Assembly: GCF_964355755.1 (NCBI RefSeq)
Contig: NC_092680.1
Location: forward strand, 9,959,001-10,023,000
Direction: 5' to 3'
Source of the DNA: Antedon mediterranea
Lineage: Eukaryota; Echinodermata; Crinoidea; Comatulida; Antedonidae
DNA length: 64,000 nucleotides
Shown: one piece after another, positions 10,338 through 25,300 of the stretch
How the letters are laid out: each line of letters begins with the position of its first letter
Numbering within the stretch: the first letter of the stretch is position 1
The notes under the pieces: generated by a model
The model's database searches: none
The model's input: only the letters and a program-made list of their open reading frames with translations
What the model was told of the DNA's origin: nothing
Made by a program: the position numbers and the translations under genes

Positions 10338-13300
10338 CTGAAAAAAAAGTATGTTATTGCTTAAAAACTTGTTAAAAAACTGGGAATCGGGTATTATTAA
10401 AACTAGAGGTCCAGTGTACACTTTTGCTACTTAAATTAAATTAGTTTATTATACCTGTATTTGTTCATATCTTTCAGAAAAATGGTTTGGTCTATATAGC
10501 ATTTTACTGAAGTTATTTGTTATAATTATTTGTTTATTTAATTTATTTCATGTTTTGTATATGTTGATTTGATGGGTATTAAAAATAAGGATATTTTAAA
10601 TTTTTGAAAACCTGACTACATCCTATTTGACATTGTATTGCAAACAGTCAATCTTTCAATTCATGAAAATATTTCCCCATTCAACTAATAAACATTATTT
10701 GTATACTAATTACCTGCTGCTTGTTCTCAGACCACTGTTCCATTGCCTCAGTCCCCAGATTCTTAAGTCGTTCCGCTTCCACATCTCTTTGGTCATATGA
10801 ATTCTGTGTCACTCTCATTTCTGAAAAAATAAATAAAAACACAAACAAATAATGTAAACTTGTGACTAGATAATTATGTTAAAGATGTATTGTCCACCTG
10901 AAAAAATCATTTTTTACATTTTTGTTGTTGAATGTGCCATTTTATTGCCACATAATAGTTATCCGTTTTGAAAAAAAATTGAATAAAAAAAAATATATTT
11001 ACCAGAAAAAAATGTAATTTAAAGCAAAATATAGTCAAATTGGCTGCCAGTCAAATTGGCTGCCAGCCAATGGGTTTTTGGTTGAATTTGACCAGAAAAA
11101 AACGTTATTTTGTTTGTTTTTTTTTTCACGGAAGGGATTAACTTTATTAAAACTACAAAATAACCTATTCAAACTCTGACTTAGTTATAATCTTCATTTT
11201 TCATGTTTTTGGGGGACAATACAATATATCTTTAAGTAGAAATTTAAAGTCAAAGCTGCAAATACGCAATTTATATTCCTTGGTATATGAGGATGTGTGG
11301 TACTTACAATGAGATTATATTGGCAACGCAGTTCATTATTACAACATGACAATGTATGTGTTCTTAACAATAAATCAAATTGTTTTTATAACTAAGTAAT
11401 ATTTTTTAGAAGACTTACGGTGGCCACATTTATGGTTTAAACCTGTTGGAATCACATTGCTGTCGGCATTTCACCCTATAGCCAATCTATATATACCTGT
11501 AGCTCATTAAGTACATACTTCTTTCTTTGTTTTTTGCAAGCATTTTTAGATAAATTTGTATCAAGAGGGTTTAATGTGATAATGGAAACTCTCTCTGCAC
11601 TTAAGCGTGGTTCCCACTAGCGACGCCTCGTAACACAACCGACGCAAATTAAACAAATGCCCTTCCAATAATTGTGTTTGGCCCCGCCTGCGTGAAATCA
11701 AACGTGCTTCTTGCGCGTCAACACTAGCATGCTGTAGACTTTGACCTGGTTCCCCAAGTGTTCTTTTGCCTTGCATTGTTGCAGGAAATCAAACTGATTT
11801 GATTTCCCGTAGCGATGTTTGCAGCAATGTTACGTCATTGGTTCCCACTTGTGATTATGCAATACAGCACTTGGCATCGATATACGCCGCCGTGTTGCGT
11901 TCTAGTGGGAACCACGCTTTAATAAGCATACTGATAGCCACTGATTAAATAAACTGTAATAAATACCATATTCACTTGTGGATACGTGAACACCAAAAGC
12001 AGAGAAGAGATTCGGTATACTGTATATCATTTGAAGAAAACTAGAACAGTAAATACTACCTTGTATAGTGATAGTTCCGTTACGTTCAAATTCAAAACCT
12101 TCTCCGTATATTCTACATTTGTATGTTCCCTTGGTTTTTGCATTGACAAACACCCTCAGTTGGCTTCTCACTTCGTTTTCAATTTTCTTGCCATGCAAAT
12201 AGTCATAGTTTATTTCTCCTTGAAGTAGATGCTCAATTTTTGTGAATGCTGCACCAGTTGTCAAACTAACGTTATCCTTCAGCCATTCCACCTCCAATGC
12301 AATGCCTTCCTCAACTGTTGCATGGCAATACAGGTATACAGCATCTCCAGGATCTGCTGTTATGTTCTCTGGACCAAATATCTCTTTTAAGGTTACTATG
12401 TCAAGAAACATATATTTCAGTTCATCAACCATGTAACCATATTAATTTAAATAAATTACTATTTATAATGATAATGGTGCTGTTTATCATTTTTTATTAC
12501 ACCATACGGCACTACCAAACAATAGAGGGTGCCACTACAAAGTAAAATATAAAGATACTACTAAGCAATTAGAGTGAGCCACTTTCAATGCTAAACAATG
12601 CCGTTTCATATTGATTCATGTAAAGTTTGCGGTACACTACGTGTACTGTATTAGTTCTGAAAAGTGAGGACGATCAAAGCATATTGATCGAAGCATATTG
12701 ATCGAAACGTCGAGGAACTCAACAGTTCTTTACAGAACTAATACACGTGGTGTACCGTAAACTTTACATCAACATTTGATTTCGCTATGCAAACCTTCAA
12801 ACAATATAATGCCATTTCATGGCAATTTAATATCAAACCTTCAGCTAGATTTTTACTTACTCATTTTATCAGACAGGTTAAAACCAAAGTAAAAATTGTA
12901 GCCAAGTGAACAGTCCAATCAAAATGTTTTAAATTAATTTGTTAATTGGCCATAAATAATTTAGAATTTTATTTTTGATACAATTGCAATTCTTTTATAG
13001 TTTGTTTATAAGCCTAAAGGGAGGGAAGAGTGAGATTTGATTATACATCCTCATCGCAGCACTTAGCCCATACAGTATATCAACCACCGAAGAAAACGGT
13101 GGCTTATTAATTCACACTATTGCTTTAATACCAAGGTATGCATAATATGATTAGGTTTGAAAAAATAACATATTGTACCTTCACATGATGCTTCCACTTC
13201 TCTAAAATTAAAGAAAAAGTTAATTATTAATAAAAAAAAAAACAAATTCTGTTATCAACTATGAAATCCATTAACTGTCCTGACACTCTTTAGGGCCCTA

Positions 13301-16300
13301 ACAAATAGTTATTTTTAGGGTACTCTTTTAAAAGCCCATTAAAACTGAAACATCACTCTCATTTTCACACCATCTTGATTGACTTAAATTTTAATCTCAT
13401 TACAATATCCATTAAACAACAGGGTGCTAATTAACAACTGCTACTCAAGGTCATGTTTGTTTGCTTATCTATGTGTAAATGCAAACATGCTTTCTGGTAG
13501 CTCCATGTTGTAAAATTAGTTCCGTACAATTTGTACTGTGGTTAGAATAGATATTTCATTTGCTGGTTAGCTGTACTTTACGTTATGCTATTATGAGTGT
13601 CCATAAAAAACATTTATAATTTTCACTGTTTGTAAATAAAAAGCCAACATTATTATTGCTTATATACATTACTTGTCTGAGAATATAATTATTTAAAACT
13701 TTACCACATGGTACGCAAACCCCCCTCTCCCACCTCCCCTTCCCAAAAAATGTATAGTGTCATAATTCTAAAAATTTGTATATAATGTAATTTTTAATTA
13801 AGTTTTTGTTTTGGGTTTATTTATATTGTACCATATAGAGTATTATATTATAAGAAAACGCAATTTTAAAATTTGCAATACTGTAGCCTGATCGTTTATG
13901 TACGGTAAAAAACATATGTGGAAAACCCCTTTCCAAATTCCTTTGCACGAAGTACATAGTGTACGTTTGATTCCCACAGACAATATCTAGCGTAGATAAT
14001 TTTATGTCAGGGAAAATAGGTTTTTCGATATCGCTGTGTCTACGTGTTTGCAATACACTGTTTGGTGTATAGTAAACATCTCCTGCAACGGACTATACCA
14101 TTTTTCGTTATGTTGGTTTTTACCACCAGAACAACATTGTGTACAAACCTATACGTAGATTATCAGAGAATCGATTTAAACGTAAATTTAGCAACTTCAG
14201 TTTGATTTAAATGAGCAGAGGATGTATCAAGGAAATATAGATTGAAACTATGTTTACATTTAACTACATATAAATGTGCCAATGAAATGTATTGAGCTTG
14301 TTTATCAACATAGTCCTGTTTATCAACATAGTCCTGTTTATCAACATAGTCCTGTTTATCAACATAGTCCTGTTTATCAACATAGTCCTGTTTATCAACA
14401 TAGTCCTGTTTATCAACATAGTCCTGTTTATCAACATAGTCCTGTTTATCAACATAGTCCTGTTTATCAACATAGTCCTGTTTATCAACATAGTCCTGTT
14501 TATCAACATAGTCCTGTTTATCAACATAGTCCTGTTTATCAACATAGTCCTGTTTATCAACATAGTCCTGTTTATCAACATAGTCCTGTTTATCAACATA
14601 GTCCTGTTTATCAACATAGTCCTGTTTATCAACATAGTCCTGTTTATCAACATAGTCCTGTTTATCAACATAGTCCTGTTTATCAACATAGTCCTGTTTA
14701 TCAACATAGTCCTGTTTATCAACATAGTCCTGTTTATCAACATAGTCCTGTTTATCAACATAGTCCTGTTTATCAACATAGTCCTGTTTATCAACATAGT
14801 CCTGTTTATCAACATAGTCCTGTTTATCAACATAGTCCTGTTTATCAACATAGTCCTGTTTATCAACATAGTCCTGTTTATCAACATAGTCCTGTTTATC
14901 AACATAGTCCTGTTTATCAACATAGTCCTGTTTATCAACATAGTCCTGTTTATCAACATAGTCCTGTTTATCAACATAGTCCTGTTTATCAACATAGTCC
15001 TGTTTATCAACATAGTCCTGTTTATCAACATAGTCCTGTTTATCAACATAGTCCTGTTTATCAACATAGTCCTGTTTATCAACAGTAGCCAAAATATTAT
15101 TCAGTGGTTGTATTTGTATGTCGAATCTTATAATGCCAAAATTGAAGGAAGGTACTGCCACCTACCAACTCCAAAATATGTATACGTGTAAACAAAATAT
15201 TCTCCTAATACGTTGTTTCTGTTGACATACATATAGGTTTATGCATATAAATAAATATAAGTAATAATGCATGTTTTCATCATGTATTTATATTACATCA
15301 TTGATTAAATTTATGTGAAACAAAGAAGAGAATGTTTATAAATATCAATACGCCTGCCAACTGGATCGCCATGTTGTGACGTAACATTCTCACATTTACA
15401 TTTTTTCATACATTTTTATAATTGCTATTTAAAAGATTTGCAGATAACATATTATTTGGACAACGATGATTTACTTACGTGCAATAAGGATCTTTTGTTA
15501 AGCACTTTTGAAAGTCTGTATTATAAGCATCGCAGTGATTAAGTGGTAGCCTTTGAATTGCATTCTCAGACCCAATAAAAATTAGGTCATCCCACAATTC
15601 CATTGTCAGTACTGGCTCTTTCACCTAAAGAGTGATAGTATAAATTTAAATTGTGTTTTTTCTCATTTTGGCTCTGGTGCTTCACCTGGACCCAATGTCA
15701 GATAGCTTTGTTATGAGCTGCAAAGGGATCACTGCACCAAGTACCAAATATGTATTACAGAGTATTATCCATGTTTTTCTTTTGGAGAAAAACAAAACAA
15801 AATACTGTACACCAAAGAATTGCCTTGTAGAGAGCACCCTTTGTAATTTGGTTTGTTAAAAACTGAATAGAAATGTCTACGACCAAAAGGCAATGGATTG
15901 TTTGGCAGATATCTTGTACATGGATGGACATACAGAGTGGTTGAAACATAACCACCTTGAAGGAGGTACAAACTGTACATAATTGTTTGTGGCCATAAAA
16001 TAAGCTTATTTTTAATCATGAATAAAGTTTGGCGTTTATATCAACAAACTCACATTAAGATTTATCTCTTGGGATAAAATTCCTCGACCTGCAGCTGGTT
16101 TTAAGAACTTGATTAAAGTACCACGATCTAGAATTGAAAAACATGATCACCATATTCTAGTTAAATTGCCAACAAAATATTCCATGGTCTCTCAATAGCA
16201 CAATCTGTTCAAGACATACATACATAAAGATATCTATGTACATACATCATAATAAAAAATGGCTCATATTAATTAATATTCCACACTGCAAGCAAACATG

Positions 16301-19300
16301 TGGAGCTGATTAATGGGAGCACATCCTGATTAAGTTTCCCTGGAAGACCAACTTCAGCAATGTACTGTTCCAAGTTAATCAACACCTGTGTGATTAATAG
16401 AGTTTGACTCCGCCATGTTACATGAACAAAAACACCATTCTCACCTGTGCCAATGTAAAACATGTCTTGTCCAGAATCATTCACATCTTCCTTGACTACC
16501 AACTGCAAGAAGCGAACGTCTTTCTGTGTAAGTAGTGGATTGTCTGAATCACGTTCCAGTGTTGGCGGACTAGGAGCTTCTCGATATTCTGCTAAATTTG
16601 GCACAGGTTGGTTAATGAGTGAGTAAGATCTAATTTTTGCATAGTTTGCTTCTGGCTGCACATCTGAACACTAAACAGCAGTTTAATAAAATGTATAGTA
16701 TTACAAAAGCAAAAGTTCTGTAGATAAATATAGTCTTAAAAGAACACTCTGGGTTTAAAATTGAATTAAGATAAGAAAACTTCCAATTTAGTTCTACAAT
16801 TTGGTTCAATCTGGTTCTACAGTCTGGTTTTAATAGTCAAGTTCAACACTATGGTTTAATCTGGTTGGTTCAGATGGCTGTGATTTTATTTTGGAGAAAT
16901 TGTAATCATTTATATAAATGTCTAAAATATGATTAAACTTACTTATTATTCAATATTTTGCCTGGGTAATGACTCCAAAATATTTCTTATATACAGTATC
17001 TAACATTAATAACAGTATTTGTCTAATACTTACACTTCCTGGCCTTGGTGTTGGGGGAATTGTGGGCTTCAGCCACAGAGAGTTTGGCGTCTCCTGTCCT
17101 TTCAAATCACCTTCATTCATTAAAAGTTCAATCTCATCCATGTTGTAGGTGCATAGAGCAGAGCCAGGCTGACCATATCTACAATACAAATTAACAATAA
17201 ATTAAAAAATAACGTGTGCCTACTAAGTTGGTTGATTGGTAGTGTGGTAAGGTGTTTTAGTCCATAGTCAAAACACTCCATCTGAAATACCAATTTAAAT
17301 TGTAAAATATTAAAATATGTAATTGTTGTTTATTTATATAAATCATTAGTAAATAACTTACTCTTGTGTTGTAAACACAGCGTAAATGGTGTTATTCATT
17401 GAAGGAGACTGATAAATATCCTCTGCAAAAAATATAAAACTGAAATAAGTAATCACTCATTGTAAATTAGATATTAACTAAAAGAATTATCTTGGCTTGT
17501 ACAAATCATAATACGTATACTTTGCCTTTTAGAGTTTCTTTTTTTTTGTCTTGTGTGAGTTCATCTCACGTTTATTTAAATTCTCAGTGATGAATACATT
17601 ATATACATATAATTACATTTGTGACAATTAAAGCAAGTGTTTAAAGTAGTTAAATACAGGTATATTTACATACGATGCCAGAATTCAGTTTAAAAGTTTA
17701 GATACGATGTTAATTAAAATGTAAAAATGAAAAATGGCGGTAAAATACATGATTAAAATTGTTAAACTATCTTATTTGTGTTCAAGTAGAGAGGCTATAA
17801 ACTCAGGAGAGGAAAATGTAGTATCCTCCCTTTTCACCAAGATAAAAAGGATGAAATGAAAAAAGAGGAATGCAAAAGTTTGTAAGTTAGATATTTAGAA
17901 TGATAGCATGAAATGATTTATTTAATGAAAACCGTAAGGTTAGAGTCCATACACTGTGCAATCCAAGATGCGATTTTGGCTCTGTGCGTATGTGAGACAC
18001 ATACCCGATGTCATCTTAGTACTACTTACAATTTGTATTTACGATAATATAAAATATTGCAAATATAGAAAAATATATATATTGAACATATACCAATACA
18101 TACAGATTATATTGACATGCCATCAAATTATATTGCATCATTAAATACATTAAATGATTCATGAATCACATGTACATGTATTTGAATAATTGTCATCTTA
18201 AAAAGTTAAGATGCCTAAAAACAGAGTTTACGTTAATATACAGGATGATAAGGTAAGAAAAAAAAAAGGAATCAATAAAATAATTAAATTATTACCATCA
18301 AGTCTTTTGATAGTTTTAATAGTTTATCTTTATGCATTAAAATTCATTTGTTAATAAATGCTTTAATTCATAGCAAAATAATCTTAAAAATTATTTTTGA
18401 TTCCTGATTTTGTTTCTTTTCTTTTCTTATTACTAAACAGGATTTATAAATGCAAAAAGTAAATATTGAAGTAAGTTAATTTACTGTTTTCATTTCCGTT
18501 CCGTTAACAATACTAGGGAGGTTTCGCAACCTTACGAATACGATAACGAAAACGGATACGTCATACATTTGTGAAACTTTTGAGCTGATCCCCATTTCAT
18601 ATTCGTAAAGTGTATTCGTGTTGACGAATATCACCAGTCATATTCGTAACTACAAAACGAGTATAGTTTTTGATCTATTTGCACATTTTGCATTTGAATC
18701 AGGAATGATTTATGATTATAATATAGTTATAGATTTATTGAAAGTAATTTACTAAAGTAATTTACTAAAATGCCAAGTCAATTTTGATAAATAGCAGTTT
18801 TTAAAGTCCTCACTCGCTTTGATGTTACGCTACGTCTAGGCAGCCAAGCACCAAGCAACACGTATCTGCGCTTCGCTCAAATTTACCGCAGTCATATTTT
18901 GGACGCGCCTCAATATTTCGTTGCCATGCGAAACAGATTTTTTTATGGCTTACGAAAACGAATACGTGTGCGTGACGTATCCGTTTTCGTTATCGTATTC
19001 GTAAGATTGCGAAACCTCTCTATTACGCCATGTTATCAGTCTTTTCTACAAAACAGTTCGAGATCAAAAACTTAAATACAATATATGGGTTTAATCTTAT
19101 TACATGAAAATAACAATTGTTTTTCATTTTCAATTTATTTATTTATAGAAAGATTCCAAATTTTTAGCTTACTACACGCAAGAATACGATGTAGTAGTTT
19201 GAAATTGAATTGCGCAACTTTTGTGATATGTTGCATAGAAAACAACTTGTTATACCATACGGTATCCAATTCAAAAGTGAAATTTTTTAATTCTATCTCC

Positions 19301-22300
19301 CATTTTTTTGTGCTATAAGAGTTGATACTAAATTTTCCACAAATAAATTATAAGGTAGTTTTGCATTAAGTTGTTTTGTATGAAGCCAAAAGCAATCAGT
19401 GTTTGTTTGATTAATATTTCCATGTTCACCATTCAAAATAATTTCCTTCCATGTTTCTGTGATAGTAATTGAACTTCATTCAATGGTAATAATATATTCT
19501 CCTAATAATTATGTCATTCATTGTTCTAAAGCCAAACTTTAAAATAGATTGACTTTCCATTTAACTGTATACAACTGTCAAGTTGAAAGGTATCTTTCCA
19601 AAAATAATATACTTTATGCCTATCAATCCGGTTTTCGGCAGGCCCATTCAACTGAAAGCAACCTCATAAATCTCATCGACGGTTTAAAAAACAATAAGTC
19701 CAAAGGCCTTCTTACTGGAATGGTTCTAATTGACTTACAAAAAGCTTTCGATACCGTCAATCATGTGATTTTAATTAACAAGCTAAATTGCATGGGTTTT
19801 AAGTGTACTGACTAGTTTCAATCTTATCTCGCTAAACCGTACACAAGTTGTCAGTGTGAATGGTATCTGCTCTGAACCTCTTATAGTTACTCATGGTGTA
19901 CCGCAAGGTAGCATCTTGGGCCCTATTCTTTTTCTATGTTATGATATTGCTTCTTGTATTGATTCTGATGTTCAATTTTGCTATATGCTGATGATTCTAC
20001 GATTCTGTATTCTCATCACGATGCCACCAAAATTGCTCATAAATTAAGTACTGTCCTAGCTAAGTGCCAGGACTGGTTAACTGAAAACAAATTATCTTTA
20101 CATGTTGGCAAAACCGAAAGTATTATCTTTGGTAGCAGAGCAAAGCTTAACAAAGTTAAAGAGTTTTCTGTGGAATTTATGGGCCATAAATTAAAAGTAC
20201 TAAGCAAGTTAAAAAATATTTGGGTATTGATTTAGGGACCAATATGTATCATGTGATATTATTGCAACTAGTGTTATCAGTAAAGTTAAGTCAAGGTTGA
20301 AGTTTTTACATAGGCAAAGTTCATGCTTGAATAAAAAATGTCGTAAACTATTAAGCACTGCTTTAATACAATGTACATTTGACTATTCTGCCTCGGCATG
20401 GTACAGCGGTGTCAATAAGAATCTTAAACATAAATTACAAACTGCCCAAAACAAGATGGCACGTTTCATTTTAAATGTTGGTCCGAGGTCCAAGCCTCAG
20501 AAATAAGTTTTTAAGATTAAATTATGTTCACAAAATTCGCTATAACTTTAATACGCCTTCTTTCCTTAAGTATAACTTTTTGTTAATTTCTGATCATCAT
20601 AACCATTTCACCAGGGGTACAACATTTAATTTTGTCACTCCTAAGGCTACTCTACTGGAGTTAATGATTCAACTTTTTATTTCTTAGGTATCCGTGACTG
20701 GAACAGGCTCCCCAATTCACTCAAATCAATACAAAATAATGCAACCTTCAAAATAAAACTTAAGAATATTTTAATAATGAACAGCTTGGAATATCAGTTT
20801 AATTAAGTTATTTTTTAATATTGTTTTTTGATGTTATCTTGTCTTATATGTATTTTCTTGTTTTTCCATTTTTACTGCGTCCAACTTAATGATATATTGT
20901 ACTAGGCCCAACCACTCACTTTTTCAGTCATTACGGATTGGACCCTATTGGAAATAAGTTTAATTTTTATTTGTCGACTTAATGGGTTATCCAGGTATTC
21001 TTTTTGTACATTGTATATTTTAACTTTTGTGTATGAATATCGAATAAAATCAATCAATCAATCAATACATTTATTTTCCCACAATTGTTGGTTTTTAACA
21101 TCTTTAATGTTCAGTTAAAGTTGTTAATATTAACTATATCAATTAGCATTTCTCTCTCTCATTCTGATCTATATTATATATAGATCAGATTGATCTTCAT
21201 TATTCATTTGAGTGATATTTACAGTATACTTAATAAGGTGCATAAAATAATTTGGTATACATTTCCATTTTCCTGGATCTGGGGTATTAGGAGTCGCTTA
21301 ACCCAGTTTAGCTTCAATGCTTTGACTTTTGCATTAAAATTAATCATATTTAATTTATAATGCTAGCATTGTATATTAGTTTAGATATGGCTAACTAGAT
21401 TTGAACTCATCACTATACACGAGTTAGGTTATCCGCCGCGCAAACGCCACGTGGACATTATACATTATTGATTGACCTACAGTAGACAGCATCAAAATAT
21501 GGGGGAAAATAGAATACGGATAAGTGGAGATGCGCTCTATTATACTCATACAACTCATCTACTTACAGAATATGTAGTAAAAATAAAACTTTACTATGTA
21601 GTTTAGAAACTATGACTGGTTAAAAAAAAGGCATAATTTTGACGATTTTTTTAACTTTTTCATCAAAAACATGTGCGAATTGTTCAATTCGACGTGCTCG
21701 TGTGACATGAATTTGAGTCGAAATTGTTTGAAAGTCAGTAAAATTACTAGAAAAGCCTAAAAAACATAAATCACGCAAACAAAGATGTTTTCAGCGGTAC
21801 GTGCACGTAAAAAAATGCACGCACATGGGAATTTTTGACATGCTTAAAATTACATGAAACATGAAATTAATTTTCGCATTTCAAAATTTTAAACGCGCAT
21901 GCGCACGTAACTTTCTGTGAAACATTTTTATTCCACAGAAAGTTAACGCATGATATAATTCAACTTTTGCTAAGTTTCCATTAAAAATGTTATTTGGTTT
22001 TTGACCAATGTTAAATACGCGAAATTCATAAAATCGTACGTAAGCCACGTTACGCAATTACAAACGTCATGAAAACCTTAGCTGCAAAACTTTAATATGT
22101 GAATGACGATATGTTGAGAAAGTTACGAAATGTTATGTTTGCAAGTTTTAGAGATACGCGTGACACAAACATCACAGAAAGAAAGAAGAAAAAGAAAGAC
22201 GATTCCGTACAATCACAAGGGTTATCCTGCAACTTCGTTATTGGTTATTGGAACGTAACATTTCTTCTCTTCCATAATCTTAAGATATTTTCTAAAGAAA

Positions 22301-25300
22301 TAATCTTATCGTCCAAGTTTTTCTTTTCACATAATTTGTTATCATATCCAACATAAATTCCTAGAAACTTTACAGGTTTCTTTGGCTATGTAATATTACA
22401 TGGTTCTGACATATTATGTTTACTCGCCCCAATCCACATGCCATTTGTTTTTCCTTTGTTTAATCTTAAACCTGATATTCTACAGAATAGCTCAATCTCA
22501 TGTAAAAAACAAATCAACGATTCTTTTGTAAAGATGATATTATCGTCTGCAAGCTGAGCAATCTTAACAGTACATTCTTCATTCATTCATATTTTTGGCA
22601 ATTCAATTCTTTTACATAGGGGATTGTTCCGTATGTTACAGGCCATTAACTACCGAAATAAATAACAATGCCGGTAAAAGACACCCTTGTCTTATTCCAC
22701 ATTCCATCCTAATGCTTTCCGACATCCAACCATTATTTATCATTATACTTTCTGTATCAGTAGATATTACTTTAATGCATTTAATAAAAGAAAGACCAAA
22801 TCTAAATTTTGTTATCGTTTCTAACATTAAATTTCTGTTTACCGTATCAAACGCTTTTGCAAAATTGAGGAAACTTAAGACGCCGGGTTTGTTTTTTATA
22901 TTAGTAAAAGAAAGTATATCTTCTACAATTCTTATATTTTCACCACCAAACCTTCCAGTAATGTAACCTTTTTGATCAGAATGTATAATAGTTAAAATTT
23001 AATTATATCTCAACTGTAATAGTAATAGTAAATAACGATTATTTTATTTACCTGACATTTCGCCAACTATCAGTTGGCTTTCTCAAAGTGTGGTTAAGGA
23101 ATACATCTGGATCAGGAAGACCCCCAATTTTAATAGAGATGAGGGCGGTTACAAACTCAGTCAATTGTGGACCAATGTGTTGACCAAGTCATCAAGAGGT
23201 CAACTGTGACATACGTGTCACTACACTTTGAGAAAGCCAACTGATAGTTGGCGAAACTTCAGGTAAATAAAATATTATTTACTATTACGATTGAGATATT
23301 ATACAAATAATGAATGTTTATGAGTGTAATGGTACAAATAATGGCATGAGGTGAATGATAAAATGTTATATCAACGAGGCAACGCCGAGTTGATATAACC
23401 TTTCATCATTCACCAAATGCCATTATTTGTACCATTACACGAATATAAAACATTCATTATTTGTTTTATATAACATAAATAAATCCCTGTCATTTGAATC
23501 AAATAAAAGGTAGGCCTAGCCAAGGCCTACATTTGTTTCACATTGATTAACAGTAAAATTTGGTTTTTAATAATTATATTAGATATTATTATTTATATGG
23601 ATTTTATAAATGCACCTACTGTTAGTGTTAATTATGTCAACAAACAATCCTAGGCCTAGCAAGGCTAAAACGCCTAGGCCAGCCTAATACTAACAGGCCT
23701 AGCCTAAGCCTACTACTACCTACTACTACTACTAGGCTAGGCTGAAAGACAGAAATACAAAACTTCGACAGGCAACTGGAATTAATCCAGGCTAATTATG
23801 TTTTTTTGCAACGATTCCACGTCTTGTAGAGATGTTCCCAGTAATTAATCAAAATCCTAAAAATGATCCTAATTTAAATGCCTTTTTGAATGAAATTAGT
23901 ACATATAATATCTCCAAATCATACACCAAAATCTGCTGCTGCATATCTCGCGGTTGTTTTTACAAACAAAACTGAGGCCAGACGACAGGTGGCGCTGTTG
24001 TATTTCACAGTAAAAATATATACTAGATTTTTTTTTTCATCCGCGAAACATTTTTTTTTTTCGTACACAAAAATGTTTTAAAAAGTACTATTAAACGATC
24101 GTTTAATAGTGCGTACTATTGCACGCCATGCATGTAACCCACATTCGTCCAATCAAATGACAGGAATTTATTTAGGTGTTATATAAAATTAACTAATTAC
24201 ATTTTATTTGTAATACCAACCGAATTAATCTTTTTAATGTGTATAATAGTTGAAATTACTTTTTGTAATCTGATTGATAGAACATGAGCTAAAATCTTAT
24301 AATCTACATTAATGAGTGTGATAGGTTGCCAGTTTTCTAACTTTTCTCTTTGTCCACTTTTGAAAAGTAAATGAATTATACCTCTCCTTTGTGAATTGGA
24401 AAGTATATTGTTGTGATAATTATAGTTCAGAGCTGTGCACAGCATTTCTTTTATATGGTCCTAAAACTTTCTGTAAAATTCAACACTCAAGCCATCAGAT
24501 CCTGGGCTTTTATTAAGGTGCATTTTTAAAACAGCATTTGTGCATTCATCAATTGATAATAATCCCTCACATATAGTATAGTCTTCAATTGAAAGTTTGC
24601 TTAAACATTTGATCTGTGTAAGTACTCATTCATTTTTTTCTTTTAGAGGTTCTGGTTAAAACTATAGACAAAGGTAATCGATATAGTAGGCCTAATATTT
24701 TGAAGGCATCGAGCCCATAGTTTTAACCAGAAACTGAAAATAGGCAAAGCATATTCGTTATATATGAAAAACATTCAGTAGGTAGGTGTATTTATATGGT
24801 TGATACTATACAGTACTGTGATATAAAAAACATCATCATACAGTGATGTCATCCAAAGATTCCCATACTCGATATAAATATTATATCATAAAATACATAT
24901 TTGATACTGTACTATTTCAATCAGCATATTTAATTATCAATTTTTAAGCAATTATACAAGCTGAATTGTTCACAGTCAGGATTTTTATTTAAGCATTAAT
25001 TCTTATATTGCGCATAAAAAAGCTTTCTGTGTGCTGTTCAATCCAAAAGATTTTAAATGTGTTTATAGCCACAACATTTGAATTGTTATATTTTTGTTAA
25101 ATAACCTTGTTTCCCCTTAATTTCAATTCAAAAAAATATTCTTTTTGCTAAAAATTGTTGGCTTTATAATTTCAATGTCAATTTAAAATCTTGGAGACAA
25201 TGCAGAAAATTGAAAGAGAAATATGGGTGGGTGAATCTCAGGAGCTCTTATTTATAATGTTGTCTATTCTACTGTGTAATTCTCTATGACAGTCCAAAAT

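Noticed and set aside
14163-15191. Four long repetitive proteins (DKQDYV, INRTML, SPVYQH, FINIVL repeats)
   Set aside because: All arise from the 18-bp minisatellite, whose length is a multiple of three.
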